From Planctomycetota bacterium (GTDB lineage Bacteria > Planctomycetota > Phycisphaerae > Sedimentisphaerales > Anaerobacaceae), in NCBI GenBank assembly GCA_022567055.1, contig JADFHU010000174.1, positions 1-9,140 on the forward strand: a stretch of 9,140 nt of DNA, read 5' to 3'. The stretch's first letter is position 1. Each line of letters begins with the position of its first letter. This document shows positions 1-5,828 of the stretch, one piece after another. The notes beneath the pieces were generated by a model. That model worked only from the letters and a program-made list of their open reading frames with translations. It was not told the origin of the DNA and did no database searches. The translations under genes and the position numbers were made by a program.

Positions 1-1875
1 ATCGAGGACTGCGTTGCACATATCTGGGTGGCCATCATCGGGGAACACAACCACCCGTCGGCCCCAGCCATCGTACATGCCGCCTTCTTCGACATTGGGG
101 GAGTGCACGAAGTATTCTTCCGATCTGCCGGTCCAGTTGACGGGCAGACACATGCTGCCGTACTGACAGGGCTCGAATTCGTGGGTGACGGTCCCCTCAG
201 CATCGTAGTAATTGATGATGCCCTGGTTGCCCCAGAAGTTGATGGAGACCGATTCGAGCCCGGGCAGGTCGTCCCGGAAGTTGGCCGTGGCGGGATTCTG
301 CACATGCCCGATGTAGTGGTGCTTGAGCACCTTCCCGCGCATGTCCGCGAAGAACATGCCTTCGTCGCTGGCCGCGCAGAGGAGACGCGGTTCGAGATCG
401 GGCCGAAAGCGGACGATGGCGACGCCGTCGGCGTGGTCCCGGATCTTGCCGTCGAGGGACCAGAGCTTTCTGCCGTCGTCATCGAAGAGGGTGTAGCCCA
501 TCATGACTTCATCCTTGCCGTCGTTGTCTACATCGTAGGCATAGGGATAGTGGCCGGTCACGCAGGACCCGGTCCACATCACTTTTAGCGTGTCGTCCAG
601 GGCCCAGAGGTTCCAGTAACGATCCTTGATGATGATGTCACGATCATGGCCACTACCGCGGAGGTCACAGAAGAAGAGGCAATCACCCAGGATACGTTCG
701 AACTTCATCTTTCGTTTCGCAAGAGGGGTGGGGGCCCGGTACTTGGTCTGGCCGGTCTTGCCATCCAGGACGTGGATCTCGAAGTTTTTGCAGTAGACGA
801 CCTCGTTCTCGCCGTCGCCGTCCAGGTCATGGATCTGGAACGCCACGTCGTTGGTCAGATGATCTTTCCAGGCATCGGGTTCTCCCAGTTGCCAGAGCCG
901 CTTGCCCTCGAAGGTCATGGCCGTCAGGCAGCTAATCTCACTGTATTGGTCCTTGGGGCCGTGATGGACCACCTGACCGATCAAGACGTCCTTGACGCCG
1001 TCGCCGTCGAGATCGCCGAAGCGCAGGTTGCGTCCGACGCCGAAGCCCTCGGTACTCATCCTCTTCCACAGCACCAGCTTGGGATTGGCGGCCTGGAGAC
1101 CTGCTTCCTCCTGCTGCGTTCGCGATTTGCGCGCCAGGACCCCTCTCTTTTCCGCATGACTCGTCGTCACGCGCACCGATCTGTAGCGTGTAGGCCCGTC
1201 CGCCATGAGTCCAATCTTACCCTGGTTGAAGGCATCGTCCCGAGCCCGTAGTGTCACACCGTTAGCGAACTCGGCGACGATTCTGTTGCCCTGGAGGGCC
1301 ACCTTGGCCCTCAGGTATTGGCCCGCTTGCCAGGCGCATTTGCTCTGGGCGAGGATGGTCTCGTTGGGTTTGTGAAAGGCGGAGGCATGGTTGACCTTTT
1401 TCAGGACGGCGTTTTGACCGACTACGCCGAAGAAGTAGTAGCTGCGATCGTTTTGATAGCGGAACACCAGGCCGCTTTGGTGTTGATCGCTCTCAGGCGC
1501 AAACTCGACGGTGACCTGATAGTCTCGCCACAGGGCATCACCGGCGATGACCATGGGATGGGCGTGTTTGCCGGGTCCGTTGCGAAATGTCTGTTCCATG
1601 ATCCGGTCTTCGCCCTCCTGGCGCACGCGCCAGGCCCGCATGAAGCCGACTTCCCAGGTAAAGCAGGAGACGGCCCAGCTACCCTTGGGCGCGGCTTCCG
1701 GCAGATAGTGGTATTCCGTATGGGCGCCGACCTCCACGGAAAAGCGCCCAAGGGGCAGGGCGGAAAAACCGTCGGTCAGCAGTTCTGCTTCCTCCAACGG
1801 TCGATCAGCAGATGCTGCGCTCCGAGCGAGCAGGAGGGCAATCGTCAAAATCATCCAGATGGGTTGTTTGTGCAT
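1..1875 (-). CDS. Secreted FG-GAP/VCBS propeller protein with N-terminal jelly-roll, rhamnogalacturonan-lyase-like (partial, 3' end outside window)
   Basis: The frame is open from an ATG at 1875 to the left edge, giving 625 residues without a stop; the C-terminus is missing. The start is supported by GGAAGAAGG (1890-1882) six bases upstream. Residues 1-23 form a signal peptide ending in SAASA. Residues about 115-237 read like a concanavalin-type jelly-roll (DUF1080/LamG-like: DYQVTVEF, GLVFRYQN, GKIGLMADG). From about 270 there are repeated calcium-loop motifs of FG-GAP/VCBS propellers: DLDGDGVKD (288-296), DLDGDGENE (350-358) and DVDNDGKDE (448-456). A stretch near 480 (DHADGVAIVRF) recalls the C-terminal part of family PL11 rhamnogalacturonan lyases (YesW type), which are built on a calcium-binding propeller. 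I infer a periplasmic or extracellular role in polysaccharide binding or cleavage; lyase activity is not shown. Its neighbours are a sulfatase relic one base upstream and a divergent intact sulfatase, which fits a polysaccharide-degradation locus. The gene and the propeller class are secure; the enzyme assignment is tentative. Confidence 0.88.
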   Translation of the reverse strand, partial: MHKQPIWMILTIALLLARSAASADRPLEEAELLTDGFSALPLGRFSVEVGAHTEYHYLPEAAPKGSWAVSCFTWEVGFMRAWRVRQEGEDRIMEQTFRNGPGKHAHPMVIAGDALWRDYQVTVEFAPESDQHQSGLVFRYQNDRSYYFFGVVGQNAVLKKVNHASAFHKPNETILAQSKCAWQAGQYLRAKVALQGNRIVAEFANGVTLRARDDAFNQGKIGLMADGPTRYRSVRVTTSHAEKRGVLARKSRTQQEEAGLQAANPKLVLWKRMSTEGFGVGRNLRFGDLDGDGVKDVLIGQVVHHGPKDQYSEISCLTAMTFEGKRLWQLGEPDAWKDHLTNDVAFQIHDLDGDGENEVVYCKNFEIHVLDGKTGQTKYRAPTPLAKRKMKFERILGDCLFFCDLRGSGHDRDIIIKDRYWNLWALDDTLKVMWTGSCVTGHYPYAYDVDNDGKDEVMMGYTLFDDDGRKLWSLDGKIRDHADGVAIVRFRPDLEPRLLCAASDEGMFFADMRGKVLKHHYIGHVQNPATANFRDDLPGLESVSINFWGNQGIINYYDAEGTVTHEFEPCQYGSMCLPVNWTGRSEEYFVHSPNVEEGGMYDGWGRRVVVFPDDGHPDMCNAVLD

Positions 1876-1876
1876 G

Positions 1877-2026
1877 TCACACCTTCTTCCTATTACGCCA
1901 GCCCATGTCATCGGCCATGGCGAGAATGATGTTGGGTCGGGTTGCATCCTCAGCGGGCTGGCGCGTGGGCAGACCGGAGAGCAGCAAGGCTGTCAGCCCC
2001 AGGTTCAAAAGCGAAAAGCGCCGCAT
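1877..2026 (-). pseudogene. N-terminal relic of a secreted sulfatase (49 codons)
   Basis: On the minus strand, an ATG at 2026 opens a 49-residue frame. It has an apparent signal peptide (MRRFSLLNLGLTALLLSG) followed by RPNIILAMADDMGW, the characteristic N-terminal metal-binding segment of formylglycine sulfatases; the two Asp are residues 39-40. Intact sulfatases continue with G(D/N) and reach the C-x-P-S-R site about 40 residues later. Here the frame instead reads RNRKKV and stops at TGA (1879-1877). The codons after GGC TGG are already the ribosome binding site of the downstream propeller gene, whose ATG lies one base beyond the stop. The simplest reading is that a deletion removed most of a sulfatase gene and joined its 5' end to the leader of the next gene. 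A GTG at 2053 with AAGGA upstream is an alternative start in the same frame and adds nine residues. It cannot be catalytic as it stands. Translation of the relic could couple to the downstream gene. Confidence 0.8.
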
Positions 2027-2167
2027 GCTATCAATACGCTCCCATTTGCTCACGAGGTTCCTTGGTTTGTAGTTCAGAGCGTCTATCGACGGCCCAGTTT
2101 CATAGACAAGAGGAGAAAAGACAAGATGATTATGCTTCTCTCAACAAACTTTCGATCGCCTAGGACG

Positions 2168-2199
2168 GACCCACCGACCCACCGACCCACTGACCCAGG
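2168..2199. repeat. 8-bp tandem repeat (GACCCACC, about 3.75 units)
   Basis: Units begin at 2168, 2176, 2184 and 2192: GACCCACC, GACCCACC, GACCCACT and a partial GACCCA. The array lies between the divergent sulfatase relic and intact sulfatase, about 100 bp upstream of the latter's start. It could be a slippage-prone microsatellite that changes promoter spacing, or a set of protein-binding sites; the sequence alone does not decide. Confidence 0.85.
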
Positions 2200-2283
2200 T
2201 TGGCTAGATTCCACTGGTCGTCACCCTGGGCGTGCGGTACGCTACTGAAGCAAGTTTTGACTTGAAACCTGTTGTCGGACCTT

Positions 2284-2289
2284 AGGAGA
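2284..2289 (+). promoter_or_regulatory. Ribosome binding site of the intact sulfatase
   Basis: AGGAGA lies six bases before ATG 2296. It decides the start: the in-frame TTG at 2272 lies upstream of this Shine-Dalgarno sequence and has none of its own, so translation most likely begins at 2296. Confidence 0.8.
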
Positions 2290-2295
2290 CACTTC

Positions 2296-3903
2296 ATGAG
2301 AAACGTTCGCAGGTCGACCCGTCCGCTTCATATTCTACCCTGTGCTCGCTGCCTACAGCTCATCCTGTTGGGGATGCTGGTCGCAAACAGCGTGGCACTG
2401 GGAGCCGATACGCGGCCCAACATCCTGCTGATCTACACCGATGATCAGTCTCATCGTAGTGTGAGTTGCTATCCCGAGGCTTGGGATTGGGTGCGCACGC
2501 CCAACATCGATCGTCTGGCTTCCCGGGGAGTGCGCTTCGCCCATGCCTTCATTGGGACCTGGTGTATGCCCAGCCGGGCGACGCTGCTGACCGGACACCA
2601 CCAGTTCGGGGTGCGATCGATGCGCATGGCCGGCCAGTATCCCGGTAGCACCTACGATCCGGCCGAGTGTCCCTTCTGGCCCAAGGTGTTTCGCTCGGAG
2701 GGCTATACCACGGCGCAAGTCGGCAAGTGGCACACCGGCACCGATACCGGAGCCGGCCGCGACTGGGATTGGCAGGCGGTTTGGAACCGGCCGCGATACC
2801 CGGAGAACTCGGGACACTACTTCTACGACCAGATCATCGAGTTCAGCGGCCGTGAGCAGAAGCAAGAGACGAAACTGGTGCGGGGATACTCGACGGACAA
2901 CTACACCAATCTGGCCGAGGACTTCATCCGGGGGGAACACAGGCAGGAGGGTCGTCCCTGGTATCTGTGGGTCTGTTACGGCGCAGTGCATGGACCCTTC
3001 ACGCCGGCCGTGCGCCACCGCGAGGACTATCCCGACGTGACGATCCCGGTGCCCCGGGACATCTACCCCCCGCGACCGGGCAAACCGGCCTACATGCAGG
3101 CAATCAACTTCTGGGAAGCGGGCCCGGACGGCGTGCCACAACTGATCGGCGGCACATTCGGCGGACGGACGGTTGAGGGGTCGCGGTGTATCCACGGCAA
3201 TACACTGAACGGCTGGGTGCGGCAGTATCACCAGGGCGTCCTGGCGTTGGACGAGGCCGTGGGGCGGCTGGTCGCGGCCCTGGAGGAGACGGCACAGTTG
3301 GAGAACACGCTGGTCGTCTTCACCTCGGATCAGGGCTTTGCCTGGGGCCAGCATGGCTTTCGCACCAAGCTGGCACCCTACGATGCCAACATCCGTTCAC
3401 CCTTGATTGTCAGCATGCCGGGTACGCTGCCCGAGGGCCGGGTGGTCGAGCATCCGGTGGCAGGTGTCGATTTGATACCGACCTTCTTCTCCTTCGCCGG
3501 CATCAAGTTGCCTTGGCAGATGCATGGCCACGATCTCACCCCGCTCTTGAAAGACCCCCAGTCGGATTGGCCGCATGCGGCGCTGACCGTCTTCACCGGC
3601 CGGTCCTACGGAACGGACACGAATCGGATTCCCGATGACCCCGCGCGCCACTATCTCAATGGCATCCCCTGGTACGTCTCGCTTCGCCGGGGGAGCTTCA
3701 AATACATCCGCACACTGGTCCAAAACGAGATAGAAGAACTCTACGACATTGACACCGACCCCGAGGAGTTGACCAATCTGGCGCTCGACCCGAGCTACCG
3801 CAGCCGTCTGCGCCGCCTGCGGGCCGACACCCTCGCCGAGATGCGCCGCACGCAGTGGGAACTCGTCGATCACCTACCGGCAGTGCGGGAAGCCCAGAAT
3901 TAA
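2296..3903 (+). CDS. Secreted formylglycine-dependent sulfatase (family S1)
   Basis: This is a 535-residue protein hydrolysing sulfate esters, probably on a polysaccharide, outside the cytoplasm. The N-terminal hydrophobic segment (about 21-37, ending VALGA) is a signal peptide with a long basic n-region. RPNILLIYTDDQ carries the first metal aspartates (49-50). CMPSR (90-94) followed by TG (99-100) is the C-x-P-S-R maturation signature; Cys90 would be converted to formylglycine by an anaerobic or FGE-type maturase not seen in the window. GKWH gives Lys144 and His146, GAVHGPF gives His232, TSDQG gives Asp345 and Gln346, and Lys358 follows, so the usual active-site set appears complete. The tail has the common EELYDIDTDPEELTNLA motif. 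The length is normal for the family. The start is set by AGGAGA at 2284-2289. The gene is divergent from the relic sulfatase and propeller gene and convergent with the STN lipoprotein. The substrate and S1 subfamily cannot be told from this reading. Confidence 0.96.
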   Translation: MRNVRRSTRPLHILPCARCLQLILLGMLVANSVALGADTRPNILLIYTDDQSHRSVSCYPEAWDWVRTPNIDRLASRGVRFAHAFIGTWCMPSRATLLTGHHQFGVRSMRMAGQYPGSTYDPAECPFWPKVFRSEGYTTAQVGKWHTGTDTGAGRDWDWQAVWNRPRYPENSGHYFYDQIIEFSGREQKQETKLVRGYSTDNYTNLAEDFIRGEHRQEGRPWYLWVCYGAVHGPFTPAVRHREDYPDVTIPVPRDIYPPRPGKPAYMQAINFWEAGPDGVPQLIGGTFGGRTVEGSRCIHGNTLNGWVRQYHQGVLALDEAVGRLVAALEETAQLENTLVVFTSDQGFAWGQHGFRTKLAPYDANIRSPLIVSMPGTLPEGRVVEHPVAGVDLIPTFFSFAGIKLPWQMHGHDLTPLLKDPQSDWPHAALTVFTGRSYGTDTNRIPDDPARHYLNGIPWYVSLRRGSFKYIRTLVQNEIEELYDIDTDPEELTNLALDPSYRSRLRRLRADTLAEMRRTQWELVDHLPAVREAQN

Positions 3904-3922
3904 GGGACCGGCAAGAAATAAC
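3904..3922 (+). repeat. Solo copy of the 19-bp repeat GGGANCGGCAAGAAATAAC
   Basis: GGGACCGGCAAGAAATAAC begins directly after the sulfatase TAA. It matches 4912-4930 with one mismatch and the reverse complement of 5073-5091 with two. The flanking sequence on the right is not shared with the palindrome, so only the tip is present here. It lies between two convergent genes. Confidence 0.8.
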
Positions 3923-3927
3923 ATGTT

Positions 3928-4377
3928 TTACGGCAGGGGCTCGTTGTTTTGCTGGAACGAACCCTGGCGACCGACATACACAATGTTGCCTTTTTGCTGG
4001 TACGTCAAGCCCGCTTTCATACAAACAACCTCAAGGGCATCCATGAGTGAGATATCCTGAAGGTTCAGAGCGATCCTGTCGCCAGTGTGATCGGTATTTA
4101 TCGCTTCCACCAGAATCACATTGGCTTTTCGAGGCGAACCCTTAACATAGATCTTATAATCCTGGGCACATCGGTTGAGTATTTGAATGGCATCTTCTAT
4201 GGACTGATCTTGAATCTCGAATTGCGTGATGTGAATCTCGTCAAGAGTATGATAAACACGTTCCTGTCTCCCTTCACGTTGTAGCGATTGCGAAGACTTT
4301 TCTGGATCGACTGTCGAACAGGATGCCCCTATCATGAGCAGTAATGAAAATGAGATAATACACATATATTTCAACAT
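3928..4377 (-). CDS. Small lipoprotein with a secretin/TonB short N-terminal (STN)-like domain
   Basis: This is a 149-residue protein. The start ATG at 4377 is chosen because GGAGG (4388-4384) lies six bases upstream; an in-frame ATG at 4407 would add ten residues but lies upstream of this site. Residues 1-20 form a lipoprotein signal with a lipobox (IGASC, Cys about 20), so it should be membrane-anchored. The rest has a beta-alpha-beta pattern typical of STN/secretin-N modules: FEIQDQSIEDAIQILNR, then IALNLQDISLMDALEVVC, then GLTYQQKGNIVYVG. In known families this module sits at the front of secretins or TonB-dependent transducers; here it is alone, with no secretin or plug domain after it. 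It may pack against a pilotin, secretin or sensor partner encoded elsewhere. The base composition is AT-richer than the neighbouring sulfatase, which together with the flanking repeats hints at separate acquisition. The gene is fairly secure; its function is not known. Confidence 0.85.
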   Translation of the reverse strand: MLKYMCIISFSLLLMIGASCSTVDPEKSSQSLQREGRQERVYHTLDEIHITQFEIQDQSIEDAIQILNRCAQDYKIYVKGSPRKANVILVEAINTDHTGDRIALNLQDISLMDALEVVCMKAGLTYQQKGNIVYVGRQGSFQQNNEPLP

Positions 4378-4383
4378 AGTAAG

Positions 4384-4388
4384 CCTCC
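4384..4388 (-). promoter_or_regulatory. Ribosome binding site of the STN lipoprotein
   Basis: Perfect GGAGG on the minus strand, six bases before ATG 4377. It selects that ATG over the in-frame ATG at 4407. Confidence 0.8.
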
Positions 4389-4497
4389 GTACGTATCTGT
4401 TTGCCATCTTTTTTCAACGGTTACACGTTGCAAAGTTGCAAGGTTATAGACGCGTATAGTCCCTAGCGCATCCATTTGTTTTATCGTATGTTTACGC

Positions 4498-4536
4498 CGA
4501 CGACCTGAACATATCGTCGAAAATCATAGATCTATG
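4498..4536. promoter_or_regulatory. Two adjacent dyads, including a 12-bp perfect palindrome
   Basis: CGACGA (4498-4503) pairs with TCGTCG (4514-4519) across a ten-base loop. The perfect palindrome CATAGATCTATG follows at 4525-4536. They lie about 120-160 bp upstream of the STN lipoprotein. Palindromes of this size can be operators for dimeric regulators, but no regulator gene is adjacent and chance cannot be excluded. Confidence 0.3.
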
Positions 4537-4760
4537 TTGTCCACAGATAGGACCTAAACACACGTTTGAGGCCATTCGCAAGGTTATGTGCAGGAATTCT
4601 GCCCCCTGAAAGGCAGTGGCTGAACGGATGAGAAAAGGACCTTTCCGAATCGAAATCGGACCCGTTTGTCTGGGAATCGCGAATCCCGCTCTCATGAGAC
4701 TTAGCGATTCATCATTCTCATCATGCATTCTCCTTGGGTTTTTATGAACAAAACCGGTAT

Positions 4761-4789
4761 AGAGCCTGTGTCCGATTGGCACAGGCTCT
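4761..4789. other. 10-bp perfect inverted repeat (hairpin)
   Basis: AGAGCCTGTG (4761-4770), a nine-base loop, and CACAGGCTCT (4780-4789) form a perfect 10-bp stem. No T-run follows on the plus strand; on the minus strand GGTTTTG follows after a few bases. It may be a terminator, an RNA hairpin, or the remains of a mobile-element end. Confidence 0.55.
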
Positions 4790-4851
4790 CATTCTACCAG
4801 AGGTTGTGGTGCGATGGGGACACATGTTACTGTTGTGACGCGCGGTCGGGG

Positions 4852-4870
4852 TGCCAGTGCCATCCTGGCA
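4852..4870. other. Small hairpin
   Basis: TGCCAG (4852-4857) pairs with CTGGCA (4865-4870) over a seven-base loop, just left of the large palindrome. Short enough to be chance. Confidence 0.25.
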
Positions 4871-4911
4871 TGAGCCCTTCGTTGCGGCGGTTGTCTCTGA
4901 AAGCCCCTCTA

Positions 4912-5091
4912 GGGAACGGCAAGAAATAACTTGGACTTTTGAATCCCCAATTGCACCCTATCTTTGATCGCTTCTCAATCGCGACATCCGCGGCGTAGAA
5001 CAGCTACGCCTGTGGTTTCGCTCAATCGGGCGTGACCCAATATGGGGCACACTTGGATCCCAAATTGTCCAACTTATTTCTTGCCGATCCC
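4912..5091. repeat. About 180-bp imperfect palindromic element
   Basis: The left tip GGGAACGGCAAGAAATAAC followed by TTGGAC (4912-4936) matches the reverse complement of 5067-5091 with two mismatches over 25 bases. Inward the arms remain recognisably related, with weaker identity and small indels. They meet at a perfect central stem, GGCGTAG (4992-4998) and CTACGCC (5004-5010), around the loop AACAG. The centres of the outer and inner pairings coincide within one base, so this is a single folded-back unit of about 90-bp arms. No protein is encoded in it. It resembles a non-autonomous palindromic element (REP/BIME or MITE-like) or a decayed head-to-head duplication. A third tip copy sits at 3904-3922. 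Confidence 0.75.
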
Positions 5092-5160
5092 GTACTATTT
5101 TTCCGCGTTATTTCTGCCCATAATGCCCTATATCTATGGGTGACGATGGAGCAGTGGCCT

Positions 5161-5538
5161 ATGTTGGCAAATGTTGTTGAACGTTTGAAATCGGGGGACA
5201 AAACGGCTTGTCGGCGATGGGTAGAGGCTACCCAAGCCGAGGTGCGGACCTCGATCGCATGTAACGGCATCGGCCTGCCCGATGTAGACGACATCGCTCA
5301 ACTCACCTATCTCCATATAGACCAACATGTCGACGCATTCGAATCCGGGATCCATTCCAGGGCCTGGATTCATACCCTCCCTGCCTACAAGACCAAGGCC
5401 TTTCCCATCAACGTGGACATCGCCTTGGGCGGTGAAGAACGCTTCCTCACCTTGGCCACCATGGACAGTGGTGATGTCAAGGGTCATGACGGGTGTGTCT
5501 TTTCCGAACCTTTCTTGGAACTGGCTGACAAGAAATAG
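5161..5538 (+). pseudogene. Relic chimera: ECF sigma-70 region 2 fused to the end of an NPCBM-like sensor domain
   Basis: This 125-residue frame starts at ATG 5161 (GGAG at 5148-5151, nine bases upstream); upstream in-frame starts, including GTG 5032, lie in or near the palindrome. Residues 1-77 follow sigma-70 region 2: LKSGDKTACRRWVEATQ, then DVDDIAQLTYLHI, then FESGIHSRAWIHTL. Expected core residues are altered (DIAQLTY where DIAQE-Y is usual; AWIHTLPAYK where AW-FTIARN is usual). Region 4, needed for -35 recognition, is absent. Residues about 82-122 (INVDIALGGEERFLTLATM, then FSEPFLEL) instead resemble the closing strands of NPCBM-like domains, which in these bacteria occur in FecR-type proteins encoded beside ECF sigma genes. 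I infer that an internal deletion joined the first third of the sigma gene to the 3' end of its partner, in frame. The sigma part is fairly confident; the NPCBM part is from memory of the family pattern. A functional short product cannot be excluded. Confidence 0.6.
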
Positions 5539-5550
5539 TGTATCATGCAT

Positions 5551-5582
5551 TGAGTTGGGATCGATCTGAAAACCCAATCTCA
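5551..5582 (+). terminator. Weak hairpin after the sigma/NPCBM relic
   Basis: TGAGTTGGG (5551-5559) pairs with CCCAATCTCA (5573-5582) with one bulged T, 12 bases after the relic's stop. There is no T-run, so it is at best a Rho-independent-like or processing hairpin. Confidence 0.3.
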
Positions 5583-5828
5583 GCGGCTCATGTTCTCAGC
5601 TGTTCGACGCTGCTACGGCAGCAAGGGCTGCACGAAGGCAACAGGGTGTGCGCCTGACTGCATGCGGCTGCATCGACGGTAGAGCCAACATCGCCTGCTT
5701 CGCCGTCTTTGTCAGGCGAAAAATCGCTCGCTCTCGGGCCTGACAACGGAGTTTTCAGACAGAGCCTGGAATCGTCACGCATAAGTGACTGGTATTGTTG
5801 TTCAACACTGCTGTGAAGGAGGACTGTC
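5583..5828. other. Leader/intergenic region upstream of the LamG gene
   Basis: About 245 bp with no convincing gene. It holds short hairpins (for example GCTGC-TACG-GCAGC near 5609-5622, and TCGCCTG pairing with CAGGCGA ending at 5719) and the repeat copy at 5713-5766. A minus-strand frame across it (5588-5830) looks non-natural and covers the next gene's ribosome binding site. No promoter with a good match was seen. Confidence 0.4.
5713..5766 (-). repeat. Left copy of an inverted repeat flanking the LamG gene
   Basis: Read on the minus strand it begins GGCTCTGTCTGAAAACTC (5766-5749) and ends TTTTTCGCCTG (5723-5713). The copy at 9080-9129 on the plus strand begins with the same 18 bases bar two and ends with the identical 11 bases; the middle differs by small indels. 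GGCTGTGTC-like tips are common at insertion-sequence ends, so this may be the remnant of an IS end. Confidence 0.65.

Larger units (their letters stand above)
4389..4911. other. Gene-poor intergenic region with several dyads
   Basis: About 520 bp with no convincing gene on either strand. Short open frames exist (minus 4492-4734; plus 4723-4929) but resemble no family I recognise and have poor start contexts. On the minus strand AGGAGA precedes a run of closely spaced ATG codons near 4725-4734 in conflicting frames. It contains a tandem TTGCAA motif near 4429-4442, upstream of the STN lipoprotein, and the dyads listed separately. Confidence 0.5.

Noticed and set aside
28..1929. Three open frames on the plus strand (28-588, 646-1251, 1318-1929)
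   Set aside because: They lie opposite the continuous minus-strand gene that has a signal peptide, ribosome binding site and calcium-loop motifs; their translations show no recognisable domains and are antisense shadows.
1859..2248. Plus-strand open frame across the divergent intergenic region, including a possible 41-codon gene from ATG 2124
   Set aside because: It runs antisense to the sulfatase relic and through the 8-bp tandem repeat; AGGAG is about ten bases from ATG 2124 but the product is low-complexity and unlike any family.
2257..2262. TTGACT upstream of the intact sulfatase as a -35 element
   Set aside because: No acceptable -10 hexamer lies at 16-18 bases, and a transcript would start almost at the ribosome binding site.
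2353..3354. 333-residue minus-strand open frame inside the sulfatase
   Set aside because: Antisense shadow of a well-supported sulfatase in GC-rich DNA; no domain seen.
4539..4547. TTGTCCACA as a DnaA box and sign of an origin
   Set aside because: A single near-match with no cluster, no AT-rich unwinding region and no dnaA or dnaN nearby.
4492..4734. Minus-strand frame starting near an AGGAGA motif
   Set aside because: The spacing to its ATG is too short, the nearby ATG with better spacing ends after seven codons, and the translation shows no family signature.
4723..4929. Plus-strand 68-residue frame ending in the palindrome tip
   Set aside because: It crosses the perfect hairpin at 4761-4789, lacks a ribosome binding site and has an unusual Cys/Trp-rich composition.
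5529..5537. CAAGAAATA at the end of the sigma/NPCBM relic as a fourth copy of the 19-bp repeat
   Set aside because: Only nine bases match and the preceding GGGANCGG part is absent; it is explained by Lys-Lys-stop codons.
5134..5577. 147-residue minus-strand frame opposite the sigma-like relic
   Set aside because: The plus strand carries the recognisable sigma region 2 pattern, so this is an antisense shadow.
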